Shown: positions 6,459 to 12,932 of the stretch, one piece after another | How positions within the stretch are numbered: position 1 is the first letter of the stretch | Layout: the number at the start of each line of letters is the position of its first letter | DNA from: Bacteroidales bacterium M6 | GTDB taxonomy: Bacteria; Bacteroidota; Bacteroidia; Bacteroidales; Muribaculaceae | NCBI GenBank assembly: GCA_001689485.1 | Contig: LUJQ01000029.1 | Coordinates: forward strand, 1 to 17,863 | Reading direction: 5' to 3' | DNA length: 17,863 bases | Made by a program: the position numbers and the translations under genes | The notes under the pieces: generated by a model | The model's database searches: none | What the model was told of the DNA's origin: nothing | Seen by the model: the letters and a program-made list of their open reading frames with translations, nothing else

Positions 6459-6488
6459 AATGCTAATGCTGTTATTAAGCGGCCTTTA

Positions 6489-6869
6489 TTATTTCGTGGC
6501 CTTCTTCTTGTTAGCGACTGTTTTCTTGCGTCCCTTGCGGGTGCGGGCGTTGTTCTTTGTGCTTTGACCGCGTACGGGGAGACCGATACGATGACGGATT
6601 CCGCGGTAGCAACCGATGTCCATCAATCGCTTGATGTTCAACTGAAGTTCGCTGCGCAGGTCACCTTCAACCTTGTAATTTGCCTGGATGACTTCACGAA
6701 CCTTCGCGGCCTGTGCGTCGGTCCAGTCCTGAACCTTGATGTTAACATCAACGCCGGCTTTTTCCAGGATGGTCTTTGCGGCGCTCCGGCCGATGCCGAA
6801 GATATAAGTCAAGGCGATTTCGCCTCGTTTGTTCTGGGGGAGGTCAACTCCCACGATTCTTACTGCCAT
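6489..6869 (-). CDS. rpsM: 30S ribosomal protein S13
   Basis: S13 sits at the head of the 30S subunit and contacts the P-site tRNA and the 50S subunit. Starting at MAVRIVGVDLPQNKRGE gives 126 aa, matching the family. An ATG 11 codons upstream would overlap the candidate promoter at 6900 and adds non-conserved residues. The helix-hairpin-like segment TYIFGIGRSAAKTIL (about 21-35) and RGIRHRIGLPVRGQ (about 87-100) are conserved. A Lys/Arg-rich tail ends in KKATK. It is the first gene of the alpha-operon part, and 148 nt separate it from rpmJ, with a hairpin and a possible internal promoter. Confidence 0.97.
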   Translation of the reverse strand: MAVRIVGVDLPQNKRGEIALTYIFGIGRSAAKTILEKAGVDVNIKVQDWTDAQAAKVREVIQANYKVEGDLRSELQLNIKRLMDIGCYRGIRHRIGLPVRGQSTKNNARTRKGRKKTVANKKKATK

Positions 6870-6899
6870 ATAACTTTTGCTATAACACTGTTTTTTTTG

Positions 6900-6907
6900 C
6901 AAAAATA
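6900..6907 (-). promoter_or_regulatory. Candidate internal promoter before rpsM
   Basis: TATTTTTG on the minus strand fits TAnnTTTG and is followed by C, 31 nt before the rpsM ATG. No good -33 TTTG is visible (only a T-run at the right distance), and the region is AT-rich, so a chance match is possible. If real, it would boost rpsM, rpsK, rpsD, rpoA and rplQ independently. Confidence 0.35.
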
Positions 6908-6945
6908 ATAAATTTCAGGCATATATGAAAATGTCAGCACACCAC

Positions 6946-6988
6946 CCCATTGGCATGCCCGCTGCGGGCGCGCCGATATCCTGATGGG
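6946..6988 (-). promoter_or_regulatory. Hairpin in the rpmJ-rpsM spacer
   Basis: Arms CCCAT (6946-6950) and ATGGG (6984-6988) enclose GGC/GCC (6952-6954 with 6972-6974) and a GC stem GCCCG/CGGGC (6957-6969, 3-nt loop). It lies between rpmJ and rpsM, where E. coli carries the S4-binding pseudoknot of the alpha operon. No pseudoknot is evident by eye. It could be regulatory or a weak attenuator. Confidence 0.4.
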
Positions 6989-7017
6989 AGCGTCTGATTT
7001 TCAACTGCTTCAGGTTA

Positions 7018-7134
7018 TTATCCTTGACGTTGTTTGTTTTTGGGATTTTTCTTGTTGATTACATAGAGGCGGCCCTTGCGGCGGACAATCTTGTCCTCCG
7101 GGGTGCGCTTCTTGATGGAAGCTCTTACTTTCAT
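7018..7134 (-). CDS. rpmJ: 50S ribosomal protein L36, zinc-free form
   Basis: L36 is the smallest large-subunit protein and packs against 23S rRNA near L6. The 38-aa frame reads MKVRASIKKRTPEDKIVRRK and ends PKNKQRQG, unmistakably L36. The residues that bind zinc in E. coli (C11, C14, C27, H33) are here T11, D14, N27 and N33, so this is a C-minus version with no metal site. The frame ends in two consecutive TAA stops. It lies between infA (35-nt spacer) and rpsM, its standard place. Confidence 0.95.
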   Translation of the reverse strand: MKVRASIKKRTPEDKIVRRKGRLYVINKKNPKNKQRQG

Positions 7135-7169
7135 GAGAATAATTTGACTATGATGTTTCTGTTAACAGT

Positions 7170-7388
7170 TTATTTGTATCGGAATGCGATACGGCCCTTG
7201 GTAAGGTCGTAGGGCGACATCTCCACCCTCACCTTGTCGCCGGGAAGAATCTTGATGTAATGCATCCTCATCTTTCCCGATATGTGGGCCGTGATTTCGT
7301 GGCCGTTTTCCAGCTCCACGCGAAACATCGCGTTGGAAAGCGACTCCACGATTACACCGTCCTGTTCTATTGCAGATTGTTTTGCCAT
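7170..7388 (-). CDS. infA: Translation initiation factor IF-1
   Basis: IF-1 occupies the 30S A site during initiation and supports IF-2 and IF-3. The 72-aa product is exactly the usual size. It is a single OB-fold (S1-like) domain starting MAKQSAIEQDGVIVESLSNA and containing GHEITAHISGKMRMHYIK, then LPGDKVRVEMSPYDLTKGRI. It follows map after 47 nt and precedes rpmJ, the conserved map-infA-rpmJ-rpsM order. No anomalies. Confidence 0.98.
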   Translation of the reverse strand: MAKQSAIEQDGVIVESLSNAMFRVELENGHEITAHISGKMRMHYIKILPGDKVRVEMSPYDLTKGRIAFRYK

Positions 7389-7435
7389 GTAATATTCAGT
7401 TTCGTATTAACCGGGAACGCCGCCCCGGGAGTTTG

Positions 7436-8218
7436 TCAGATAAACCTGTCTCCGAGCACCTCCTTCACATAATCGAACGAAGTCAGCACCTCGGTCTCAC
7501 CGTTCAGGATTGCCACGGTATGCTCATAATGAGCCGACGGTTTGCGATCCTTCGTGCGGCAAGTCCAGCCGTCAGCCTCGATCACGATGTTGCGGCTCCC
7601 AAGATTGATCATAGGCTCGATGCAGATACACATCCCGTTCTTGATTACCGGGCCTGTGCCGCGACGCCCGTAATTGGGCACCTCGGGGTCTTCGTGCATC
7701 TTCCGGCCTATCCCGTGGCCGCACATCTCGCGGACAACGGTATAACCCCGTTGCTCCACATAGGTCTGCACGGCATTGGCGATGTCGCCTATACGGTTAC
7801 CTTCACGGCATGCGGCAATCCCCTTGTAGAGCGACTCCTTGGTGGTGCGCATAAGCGCCATCACCTTTTCGTCAACCTCCCCGACAGGGAAAGTGTAGCA
7901 CATGTCGCCATTGTAGCCGTCAAGCTCCACGACAACATCCAGCCCTATGATATCGCCCTCGCGGAGCGTATAGGTGGAAGGGAACCCGTGGACAACGACT
8001 TCGTTGACCTCCATGCACACGGCACCGGGAAACCCGCCATAGCCGAGACATGCCGGACGCGCCCCGTTGTCCAGGATAAACTCCCGGGCAACCGAGTCGA
8101 TTTTATGCGTAGTGACACCGGGCTTGACCCAGGCCGCCATCTCGCCGAGCACACGGCTCGTGAGGTCGCAGGCATGACGCATTTTGTTGATTTCTTCCGG
8201 AGTCTTGAGATATATCAT
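7436..8218 (-). CDS. map: Type I methionine aminopeptidase
   Basis: The enzyme removes the initiator methionine from new proteins when the second residue is small. Starting at MIYLKTPEEINKMR gives 260 aa; an ATG nine codons earlier adds a non-conserved LAKKGRGQ stretch. All metal-centre residues are present: H77 (VVHGFP), D94, D105 (GYNGD), H168 (CGHGIGRKMHE), E201 (CIEPMI) and E232 (YEHTV), each three positions below the E. coli numbers. There is no N-terminal zinc-finger extension, so it is the short bacterial class. AGGA about 10 nt before the start could act as a weak Shine-Dalgarno. It follows secY across an 82-nt spacer holding a GC-rich hairpin; adk, often found here in other phyla, is absent. 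Confidence 0.97.
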   Translation of the reverse strand: MIYLKTPEEINKMRHACDLTSRVLGEMAAWVKPGVTTHKIDSVAREFILDNGARPACLGYGGFPGAVCMEVNEVVVHGFPSTYTLREGDIIGLDVVVELDGYNGDMCYTFPVGEVDEKVMALMRTTKESLYKGIAACREGNRIGDIANAVQTYVEQRGYTVVREMCGHGIGRKMHEDPEVPNYGRRGTGPVIKNGMCICIEPMINLGSRNIVIEADGWTCRTKDRKPSAHYEHTVAILNGETEVLTSFDYVKEVLGDRFI

Positions 8219-8252
8219 CTGACCACGTCCTTTTTTTGCGAGCAAACCTCGT

Positions 8253-8273
8253 GGCGGGAGCGATGCTCCCGCC
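8253..8273 (-). promoter_or_regulatory. Perfect GC-rich hairpin between secY and map
   Basis: Arms GGCGGGAGC (8253-8261) and GCTCCCGCC (8265-8273) form a 9-bp perfect stem with a 3-nt loop, 27 nt after the secY stop and about 35 nt before the map ATG. There is no adjacent U-tract on the minus strand, so termination is unlikely. It could be an mRNA processing or stability site separating the secY and map segments. Confidence 0.55.
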
Positions 8274-8300
8274 GCGGGGCGGCTCAGTTATTCGTTGATA

Positions 8301-9650
8301 TTAATAGGCACTGCCGGTGGTGCGGCCTTTGATTTTGCCGTCCTTCATCAGCCCGTCGTAATGGTGCATCATCAGGTGCGACTCAATCTGCTGCAAGGTA
8401 TCGAGAACCACACCCACCATAATCAGCAGCGATGTGCCGCCGAAGAACTGGGCGAAGTTCTGGCTTATGCCGAAGCAACGCGCAAATGCCGGGAGGATTG
8501 CCACGATGCCGAGGAAAAGCGACCCGGGCAAAGTGATTCTCGACATTATCGAATCAAGATATTCGGCAGTCTTCTTACCGGGTTTGACACCGGGGATAAA
8601 GCCGTTGTTGCGTTTCATCTCCTCAGCCATCTGGGTGGGACGCACCGTGATAGCGGTATAGAAATAGGTAAACGCCACAATCATGACAAAGTAAACCAGA
8701 TTATACCAAAAACCGTTTATATCCGAGAATGTGGCAAAGAACCCGGTCGACCCCTCTTTGGCACCGAAACCGGCCAGCGTGATGGGGATGAACATGATTG
8801 CCTGGGCGAAGATGATAGGCATAACGCCGGCAGCATTCACCTTCAAGGGGATATACTGGCGGGCACCGCCATACTGCTTGTTGCCTACAATACGTTTGGC
8901 ATACTGCACAGGCACCTTACGTGTACCCTGCACGAGCAGCACCGCACCGATTGTCACGGCAAATAAAAGCACAATCTCCACGATGAACATAATCAGGCCG
9001 CCTTCAGAACCGTTCGAACCCGGCAGACGGCTGGTGAACTCGTAGAAAAGGGCGATAGGCAGACGGGCGATAATACCAACGAGGATGATAAACGATATAC
9101 CGTTACCGATACCACGGTCGGTGATACGCTCGCCAAGCCACATTATGAACATGGAGCCTGCAGCCAGGATGATGGTCAGGAACGCTACCGTCAACCAACC
9201 CATCTCGACAGAACCGCCGGCATTCACAACCTGCGAACGCAGGTTGAAAAGATAGGCGGGTCCCTGGACCAGCAGAATCAGGACGGTCAGATACCTCGTG
9301 TACTGGTTGAGTTTCTGACGGCCGCTCTCACCCTCGCGCTGCATCTTTTGGAAAGAAGGAAGCACCATGCCTGCAAGCTGGATCACGATCGACGCCGTGA
9401 TGTAGGGCATGATACCCAACGCGAAAATAGAGGCTTGAGAGAAGGCGCCTCCTGAGAACATGTCCAGAAGCTGCATCAAACCGCTCTTGTTAGTGAAGGA
9501 GGTCAGGGCATCGAGGTCGTTGGGGTTGATACCCGGCAGAACCACGTAACAGCCCAGACGGTAAACCAGCACTAACAGCACGGTGATGGTGAGTCGCTGA
9601 CGCAACTCCTGAATCGTCCAGATGTTTTTTAATGTCTGAATGAATTTCAT
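8301..9650 (-). CDS. secY: Protein translocase subunit SecY
   Basis: SecY is the channel of the Sec translocon in the inner membrane. It works with SecE, SecG and SecA for export and with the ribosome for membrane insertion. The 449-aa product contains about ten hydrophobic segments, the first near residues 21-38. Conserved blocks are FSGGAFSQASIFALGIMPYI (65-84), the cytoplasmic QYTRYLT (116-122) and GERITDRGIGNGIS (173-186). The start MKFIQTLKNIWTIQELRQRL is typical for the family. It begins 4 nt after the rplO stop, indicating tight coupling. An 82-nt spacer to map contains a hairpin. Confidence 0.98.
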   Translation of the reverse strand: MKFIQTLKNIWTIQELRQRLTITVLLVLVYRLGCYVVLPGINPNDLDALTSFTNKSGLMQLLDMFSGGAFSQASIFALGIMPYITASIVIQLAGMVLPSFQKMQREGESGRQKLNQYTRYLTVLILLVQGPAYLFNLRSQVVNAGGSVEMGWLTVAFLTIILAAGSMFIMWLGERITDRGIGNGISFIILVGIIARLPIALFYEFTSRLPGSNGSEGGLIMFIVEIVLLFAVTIGAVLLVQGTRKVPVQYAKRIVGNKQYGGARQYIPLKVNAAGVMPIIFAQAIMFIPITLAGFGAKEGSTGFFATFSDINGFWYNLVYFVMIVAFTYFYTAITVRPTQMAEEMKRNNGFIPGVKPGKKTAEYLDSIMSRITLPGSLFLGIVAILPAFARCFGISQNFAQFFGGTSLLIMVGVVLDTLQQIESHLMMHHYDGLMKDGKIKGRTTGSAY

Positions 9651-9654
9651 CGAA

Positions 9655-10104
9655 TTACTTTACTTTGTTGATGGAACCGCCGGCCTCAACAATGGCTTTT
9701 TCGGCAGCTGCTGAGAATGCATTGGCTTCAACCTCGAGCTTGCGGGTCACGGCACCGTTGCCCAGCACCTTCACCAAATCCTTCTTGCCCACCAGGCCGG
9801 CAGCGCGAAGTTCTTCGAGACCGATTTTCTCAAGCCCCTTGGCAGCAGCCAGAGCCTCGAGTGCGTCGAGATTGACAACCTTGTATTCCACGCGGTTGAT
9901 ATTCTTGAAGCCGAATTTCGGCAGACGACGCTGCAAAGGCATCTGACCACCTTCAAAACCGATTTTACGGGAATAGCCCGAACGCGACTTGGCACCTTTG
10001 TGACCACGGGTCGATGTGCCGCCCTTGCCCGAACCGGGGCCGCGGCCAACACGTGTGTCGCGTGTTACGGAACCAACGGCGGGTTTCAAATTACTTAAAT
10101 CCAT
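9655..10104 (-). CDS. rplO: 50S ribosomal protein L15
   Basis: L15 is a late-assembling 50S protein that reaches deep into 23S rRNA. The 149-aa product starts MDLSNLKPAVGSVTRDTRVG. It has the glycine-rich extended arm GRGPGSGKGGTSTRGHKG (about 20-37), then GFEGGQMPLQRRLPKFGF (about 49-66), both diagnostic. The C-terminal globular part ends in VEAGGSINKVK. It is followed by secY after 4 nt and preceded by rpmD with a 112-nt spacer that holds a GC-rich stem-loop, longer than usual for this junction. Confidence 0.97.
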   Translation of the reverse strand: MDLSNLKPAVGSVTRDTRVGRGPGSGKGGTSTRGHKGAKSRSGYSRKIGFEGGQMPLQRRLPKFGFKNINRVEYKVVNLDALEALAAAKGLEKIGLEELRAAGLVGKKDLVKVLGNGAVTRKLEVEANAFSAAAEKAIVEAGGSINKVK

Positions 10105-10147
10105 GATATGGGAAATAAATTCTTGAGTTTGTAACTGTTAGAAAGAA

Positions 10148-10188
10148 ACCGCGGCGGCAGCCGACGCATAGCCGACGGCGGCCGCGGT
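10148..10188 (-). promoter_or_regulatory. GC-rich stem-loop in the rpmD-rplO spacer
   Basis: Arms ACCGCGGC (10148-10155) and GCCGCGGT (10181-10188) are perfect complements. The 25-nt interior contains a direct repeat (AGCCGACG at 10160 and 10170) that can pair in alternative ways. It lies about 30 nt past the rpmD stop and 43 nt before rplO. No U-tract follows, so processing or pausing is more likely than termination. Confidence 0.5.
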
Positions 10189-10216
10189 CTGTTCTCTGCT
10201 ATGCCTGAGATCTTGA

Positions 10217-10396
10217 TCAGGCTTTGGTCACTGTAACCAGGTGGCGAACGGCTTCAACCATGCCCAGTACGGAGGGATTGTCCTCCTTGATGACCGTCTG
10301 GTTCATCTTTCTGAGGCCGAGGGCGTCGAGAGTGCGCTTCTGCACTGCGGGAGCACCGATACGGCTCTTTGTCTGTGTTATTTTAATCTGTGCCAT
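10217..10396 (-). CDS. rpmD: 50S ribosomal protein L30
   Basis: L30 is a small large-subunit protein. The 59-aa frame begins MAQIKITQTKSRIGAPAVQK, continues RTLDALGLRKMNQTVIKEDN and ends with VRHLVTVTKA. This is the L30 ferredoxin-like fold of normal bacterial length, with the conserved KRTLDALGLRK core. It is too short for many ORF cut-offs but is clear from sequence and position. It lies 20 nt after rpsE and before rplO, the standard S5-L30-L15 order. Confidence 0.97.
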   Translation of the reverse strand: MAQIKITQTKSRIGAPAVQKRTLDALGLRKMNQTVIKEDNPSVLGMVEAVRHLVTVTKA

Positions 10397-10416
10397 CTTG
10401 TCGGGGAAATGTTGGT

Positions 10417-10935
10417 TTAACCGTTGAACACTTGGCTGACCGAGATGCCGCGGTTCTGTGCGACCTGCGCAGGGGAACGCATCTCGCCAAGAGCAGCTAT
10501 GGTAGCCTTCACGAGGTTGTGGGGGTTTGACGAACCCTTCGACTTGGCGAGCACGTCGGTGATGCCGACGCTCTCAAGAACGGCACGCATGGCACCGCCG
10601 GCCTTCACACCGGTACCGGTGGATGCAGGCTTGAGAAGCACGCGCGAGCCGCCGAACTTGGCAACCTGTTCGTGAGGGATGGTGCCTTTGTGAACCGGCA
10701 CGCGGATGAGGTTCTTTTTTGCAGACTCAACGCCCTTGGCGATTGCTGCGGTAACCTCGTTGGCTTTTCCGAGACCCCAGCCCACGATTCCGTCCTCGTT
10801 TCCTACGACCACGATTGCAGCGAAGGTGAAGGTGCGTCCGCCCTTGGTCACCTTGGTAACGCGGTTGATGGCGACCAGACGGTCTTTCAACTCGATATCG
10901 TTAGTGGTTTTTACCCGATTATTCTTATTTGCCAT
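10417..10935 (-). CDS. rpsE: 30S ribosomal protein S5
   Basis: S5 lines the mRNA entry site on the 30S subunit and affects decoding fidelity; with S3 and S4 it forms the helicase-like entry ring. The 172-aa product has the N-terminal double-stranded-RNA-binding-like domain (about 15-80; NRVTKVTKGGRTFTFAAIVV and GWGLGKANEV) and the C-terminal domain with GSRVLLKPASTGTGVKAGG (about 94-112). LVAINRVTKV is typical. It starts 8 nt after rplR. No insertions or losses are apparent. Confidence 0.98.
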   Translation of the reverse strand: MANKNNRVKTTNDIELKDRLVAINRVTKVTKGGRTFTFAAIVVVGNEDGIVGWGLGKANEVTAAIAKGVESAKKNLIRVPVHKGTIPHEQVAKFGGSRVLLKPASTGTGVKAGGAMRAVLESVGITDVLAKSKGSSNPHNLVKATIAALGEMRSPAQVAQNRGISVSQVFNG

Positions 10936-10943
10936 GATTGTGT

Positions 10944-11285
10944 TTAGAATTTAAGTCCGCCTTCGCGAGCTGCGTCAGCCAATGATTTTACTCTGCCGTG
11001 GAAAAGATAGCCGTTGCGGTCGAAAACCACTTCGGTAACGCCTGCGGCGAGAGCCTTCTCGGCTACGGCCTTCCCTACCTTTGCTGCAATCTCGATCTTG
11101 GTACCGTCCTCGATTCCTTTCGATGAAGCGCACACCAGGGTCTTGCCTTCGGCGTCGTCGATGAGCTGGACGTAAATTTGCTTGTTGCTGCGGAACACGC
11201 TCATGCGGGGACGTGCGGCGGTGCCTGAAATCTTACCGCGGATGCGTGCCTTGATCTTATTTCTTCTTTCTTGCTTTGAGATCAT
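10944..11285 (-). CDS. rplR: 50S ribosomal protein L18
   Basis: L18 binds 5S rRNA together with L5 and forms the central protuberance. The 113-aa product is normal in size. A basic N-terminus (MISKQERRNKIKARIRGKIS) is followed by RPRMSVFRSNKQIYVQLIDD (about 25-44) and the conserved VVFDRNGYLFHGRVKSLADA. It ends REGGLKF, close to the common AREGGL(K/E)F ending. It lies 13 nt after rplF and 8 nt before rpsE. Confidence 0.98.
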   Translation of the reverse strand: MISKQERRNKIKARIRGKISGTAARPRMSVFRSNKQIYVQLIDDAEGKTLVCASSKGIEDGTKIEIAAKVGKAVAEKALAAGVTEVVFDRNGYLFHGRVKSLADAAREGGLKF

Positions 11286-11298
11286 GATAGTCTAATTT

Positions 11299-11856
11299 TT
11301 ATTTGGCACCTGCCGTTTTACCAGACTTGCGGCGTATAACCTCGCCGACAAACTTGATACCCTTGCCCTTGTAAGGTTCGGGCTTGCGGAGCGAACGGAT
11401 TTTCGCACACACCTGGCCCAGGAGCTGCTTGTCGTCGCTCTCAAGGATGATGAGGGGGTTTTTGTTACGCTCCGACTTGGCTTCAACCTTCACCTCTGCG
11501 GGAAGTTTGATATATATAGCGTGCGAGAAACCGAGCGAAAGCTCAAGCACCTGGCCTGTGGCGCTCGCGCGGTAGCCCACGCCGACTAATTCCATTTCTT
11601 TGCGGTAACCGGTCGACACACCCACAACCATGTTGTGAACCAGCGAACGGTAAAGACCGTGCTGTGCGCGGTGCTCGCGGTCGTCGCTCGGGCGGTTGAG
11701 CTGGACGTGGCCATCCTCAACCTTGATTTCGAACTCGGGGTTAACGGCCTGCGAAAGTTCCCCCTTGGGGCCTTTCACGGTTACGACATTGTCGGCGTTT
11801 ACATTGACGGTTACGCCTGCGGGAATCTCGATGGGGGCTTTACCTATTCTTGACAT
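11299..11856 (-). CDS. rplF: 50S ribosomal protein L6
   Basis: L6 sits near the factor-binding site of the 50S subunit. The 185-aa product shows the two repeated L6 folds: MSRIGKAPIEIPAGVTVNVN opens the first and KSERNKNPLIILESDDKQLL lies in the second. The C-terminal signature PEPYKGKGIKFVGEVIRRKS is intact. It begins 21 nt after the rpsH stop. The start has a textbook Shine-Dalgarno (AAAGGAGG) upstream, unlike most other genes here. Confidence 0.98.
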   Translation of the reverse strand: MSRIGKAPIEIPAGVTVNVNADNVVTVKGPKGELSQAVNPEFEIKVEDGHVQLNRPSDDREHRAQHGLYRSLVHNMVVGVSTGYRKEMELVGVGYRASATGQVLELSLGFSHAIYIKLPAEVKVEAKSERNKNPLIILESDDKQLLGQVCAKIRSLRKPEPYKGKGIKFVGEVIRRKSGKTAGAK

Positions 11857-11865
11857 AATGCTATT

Positions 11866-11873
11866 CCTCCTTT
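11866..11873 (-). promoter_or_regulatory. Strong Shine-Dalgarno before rplF
   Basis: The minus strand reads AAAGGAGG with 9 nt to the ATG, an essentially perfect anti-SD match. Bacteroidota genes usually lack such sites, and most neighbours here have none. It may raise L6 initiation independently of upstream translation from rpsH. Confidence 0.7.
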
Positions 11874-11877
11874 AAGA

Positions 11878-12276
11878 TTAGTAAACGTAACACAAAACCT
11901 CGCCGCCCACTTTCAGCTCGGATGCCTTCTTGTTGGTCATCACGCCTTTGGAAGTGGAAAGAATGGCGATACCTAAGCCATTTAACACACGGGGCATGTT
12001 CTTATAGCCCGTATACTGGCGCAGACCCGGACGGGAAGCGCGTTTCAGCCCCTTGATGGCGTTTACACGGTCAACGGGGTCATATTTAAGGGCAACCTTG
12101 ATTACACCGGCGGGGTTCTCCCCTTCGATGAACTTGTAATTCAGGATGTAACCCTGCTCAAAAAGGATCTTTGTAATCTCCTTCTTCAAGTTTGAGGCCG
12201 GAATCTCGACTACGCGGTGCTGAGCCTTGATGGCGTTCCTCAATCTCGTCAAATAATCTGCTATTGGGTCAGTCAT
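11878..12276 (-). CDS. rpsH: 30S ribosomal protein S8
   Basis: S8 is a primary 16S-binding protein of the central domain; in E. coli it represses the spc operon. Starting at MTDPIADYLTRLRNAIKAQH gives 132 aa, the family length; the frame extends 15 codons further upstream without conserved sequence. The C-terminal motif GIAILSTSKGVMTNKKA (about 103-119) is the S8 signature, ending GGEVLCYVY. A 232-nt spacer, GC-rich in its distal half, separates it from rpsN, and rplF follows after 21 nt. Confidence 0.97.
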   Translation of the reverse strand: MTDPIADYLTRLRNAIKAQHRVVEIPASNLKKEITKILFEQGYILNYKFIEGENPAGVIKVALKYDPVDRVNAIKGLKRASRPGLRQYTGYKNMPRVLNGLGIAILSTSKGVMTNKKASELKVGGEVLCYVY

Positions 12277-12508
12277 TTTGATTTGAATGGTTTTTAAATT
12301 GATTGGGATGGCTCCCAACAATATTTAAATTAACTCTCATTTTTGTTATATCTCCGGGGAACCGTCCCTCCGGCTGTGCCGTCAGAGAGGCCCGGTGGCG
12401 GCTGCCGCAGGTTTCCACCCGGGGGGTCCCGCAGACAGGGGCTTACCCGGCGGACCGCCGACAGCCTTTATCCCGCCCGGCGACAGGCGCGGGGCAGGTC
12501 GGCATGCA
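12277..12508 (-). other. Long GC-rich spacer between rpsN and rpsH
   Basis: The 232-nt non-coding spacer interrupts the otherwise compact operon. The part next to rpsN (about 12350-12500) is strongly GC-rich: bases 12361-12420 are 44/60 G+C. The part next to the rpsH start (12277-12345) is AT-rich. A hairpin is possible at 12391-12423 (CCCGGTGG with CCACCCGGG, one bulge, inner GCGG/CCGC). No conserved reading frame is visible. It could be an RNA regulatory region for rpsH or a decayed insertion. Confidence 0.6.
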
Positions 12509-12778
12509 TTACCAGCTTGCCTTTTTCACTCCGGGAATCAGGCCGGCCGATGCCATTTCGCGGAACTGGATACGCGAGATGCCAAACTGGCGCATATAGC
12601 CTTTGGGACGCCCTGTGATGGAGCAACGGTTGTGAAGGCGCACGCATGACGCGTTTTTGGGGAGCAGCTGCAGGGCCTCGTAGTCGCCGGCTTCCTTGAG
12701 GGCGGCCTTCTTGGCGGCATATTTGGCCACGAGCTTCGCACGCTTCACTTCGCGGGCTTTCATTGATTCTTTTGCCAT
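12509..12778 (-). CDS. rpsN: 30S ribosomal protein S14 (long, zinc-free type)
   Basis: S14 assembles late into the head of the 30S subunit. At 89 aa it belongs to the long class without a zinc ribbon, rather than the about 61-aa CxxC...CxxC class. The start MAKESMKAREVKRAKLVAKY and the end IPGVKKASW with NRCSITGRPKGYMRQFGISR are diagnostic. Only two Cys (in CVRLHNRC) are present. Spacers on both sides are long: 154 nt from rplE and 232 nt to rpsH. Confidence 0.97.
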   Translation of the reverse strand: MAKESMKAREVKRAKLVAKYAAKKAALKEAGDYEALQLLPKNASCVRLHNRCSITGRPKGYMRQFGISRIQFREMASAGLIPGVKKASW

Positions 12779-12932
12779 ATCGATCTGTTTCTTTATGGGG
12801 GGTTAGTTGTTTCCGGTCTGTCCGACATCGGCAGGGTTCCGACGGGGCTATCTTATAAAGAACGTGGAAAAACGTGTTTTATTTTCCAGCCCCGGCCTCC
12901 ACGTGCCGGAAATCCCGTGGTTACGGAATTTC
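12779..12932 (-). other. Spacer between rplE and rpsN
   Basis: A 154-nt non-coding spacer. A 5-bp stem CCGGC/GCCGG (12892-12909, 8-nt loop) and an AT-rich stem TGGAAAA/TTTTCCA in 12865-12888 can form. No promoter box is visible. It resembles the other long spacers here in having an AT-rich stretch near the downstream start and GC-rich sequence before it. Confidence 0.45.

Noticed and set aside
8219..8300. Missing adk between secY and map as a deletion
   Set aside because: Lack of adk here is the normal arrangement in Bacteroidales, not a lesion; the 82-nt spacer shows no gene remnant.
7370..8332. 320-aa plus-strand frame antisense to map
   Set aside because: Shadow of map, whose metal-binding residues are all intact on the minus strand.
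12303..12649. Overlapping plus-strand frames in the rpsN-rpsH spacer as a small inserted gene
   Set aside because: They run into rpsN antisense, have Pro/Arg/Gly-rich composition expected from GC-rich non-coding DNA, and show no conserved motif.
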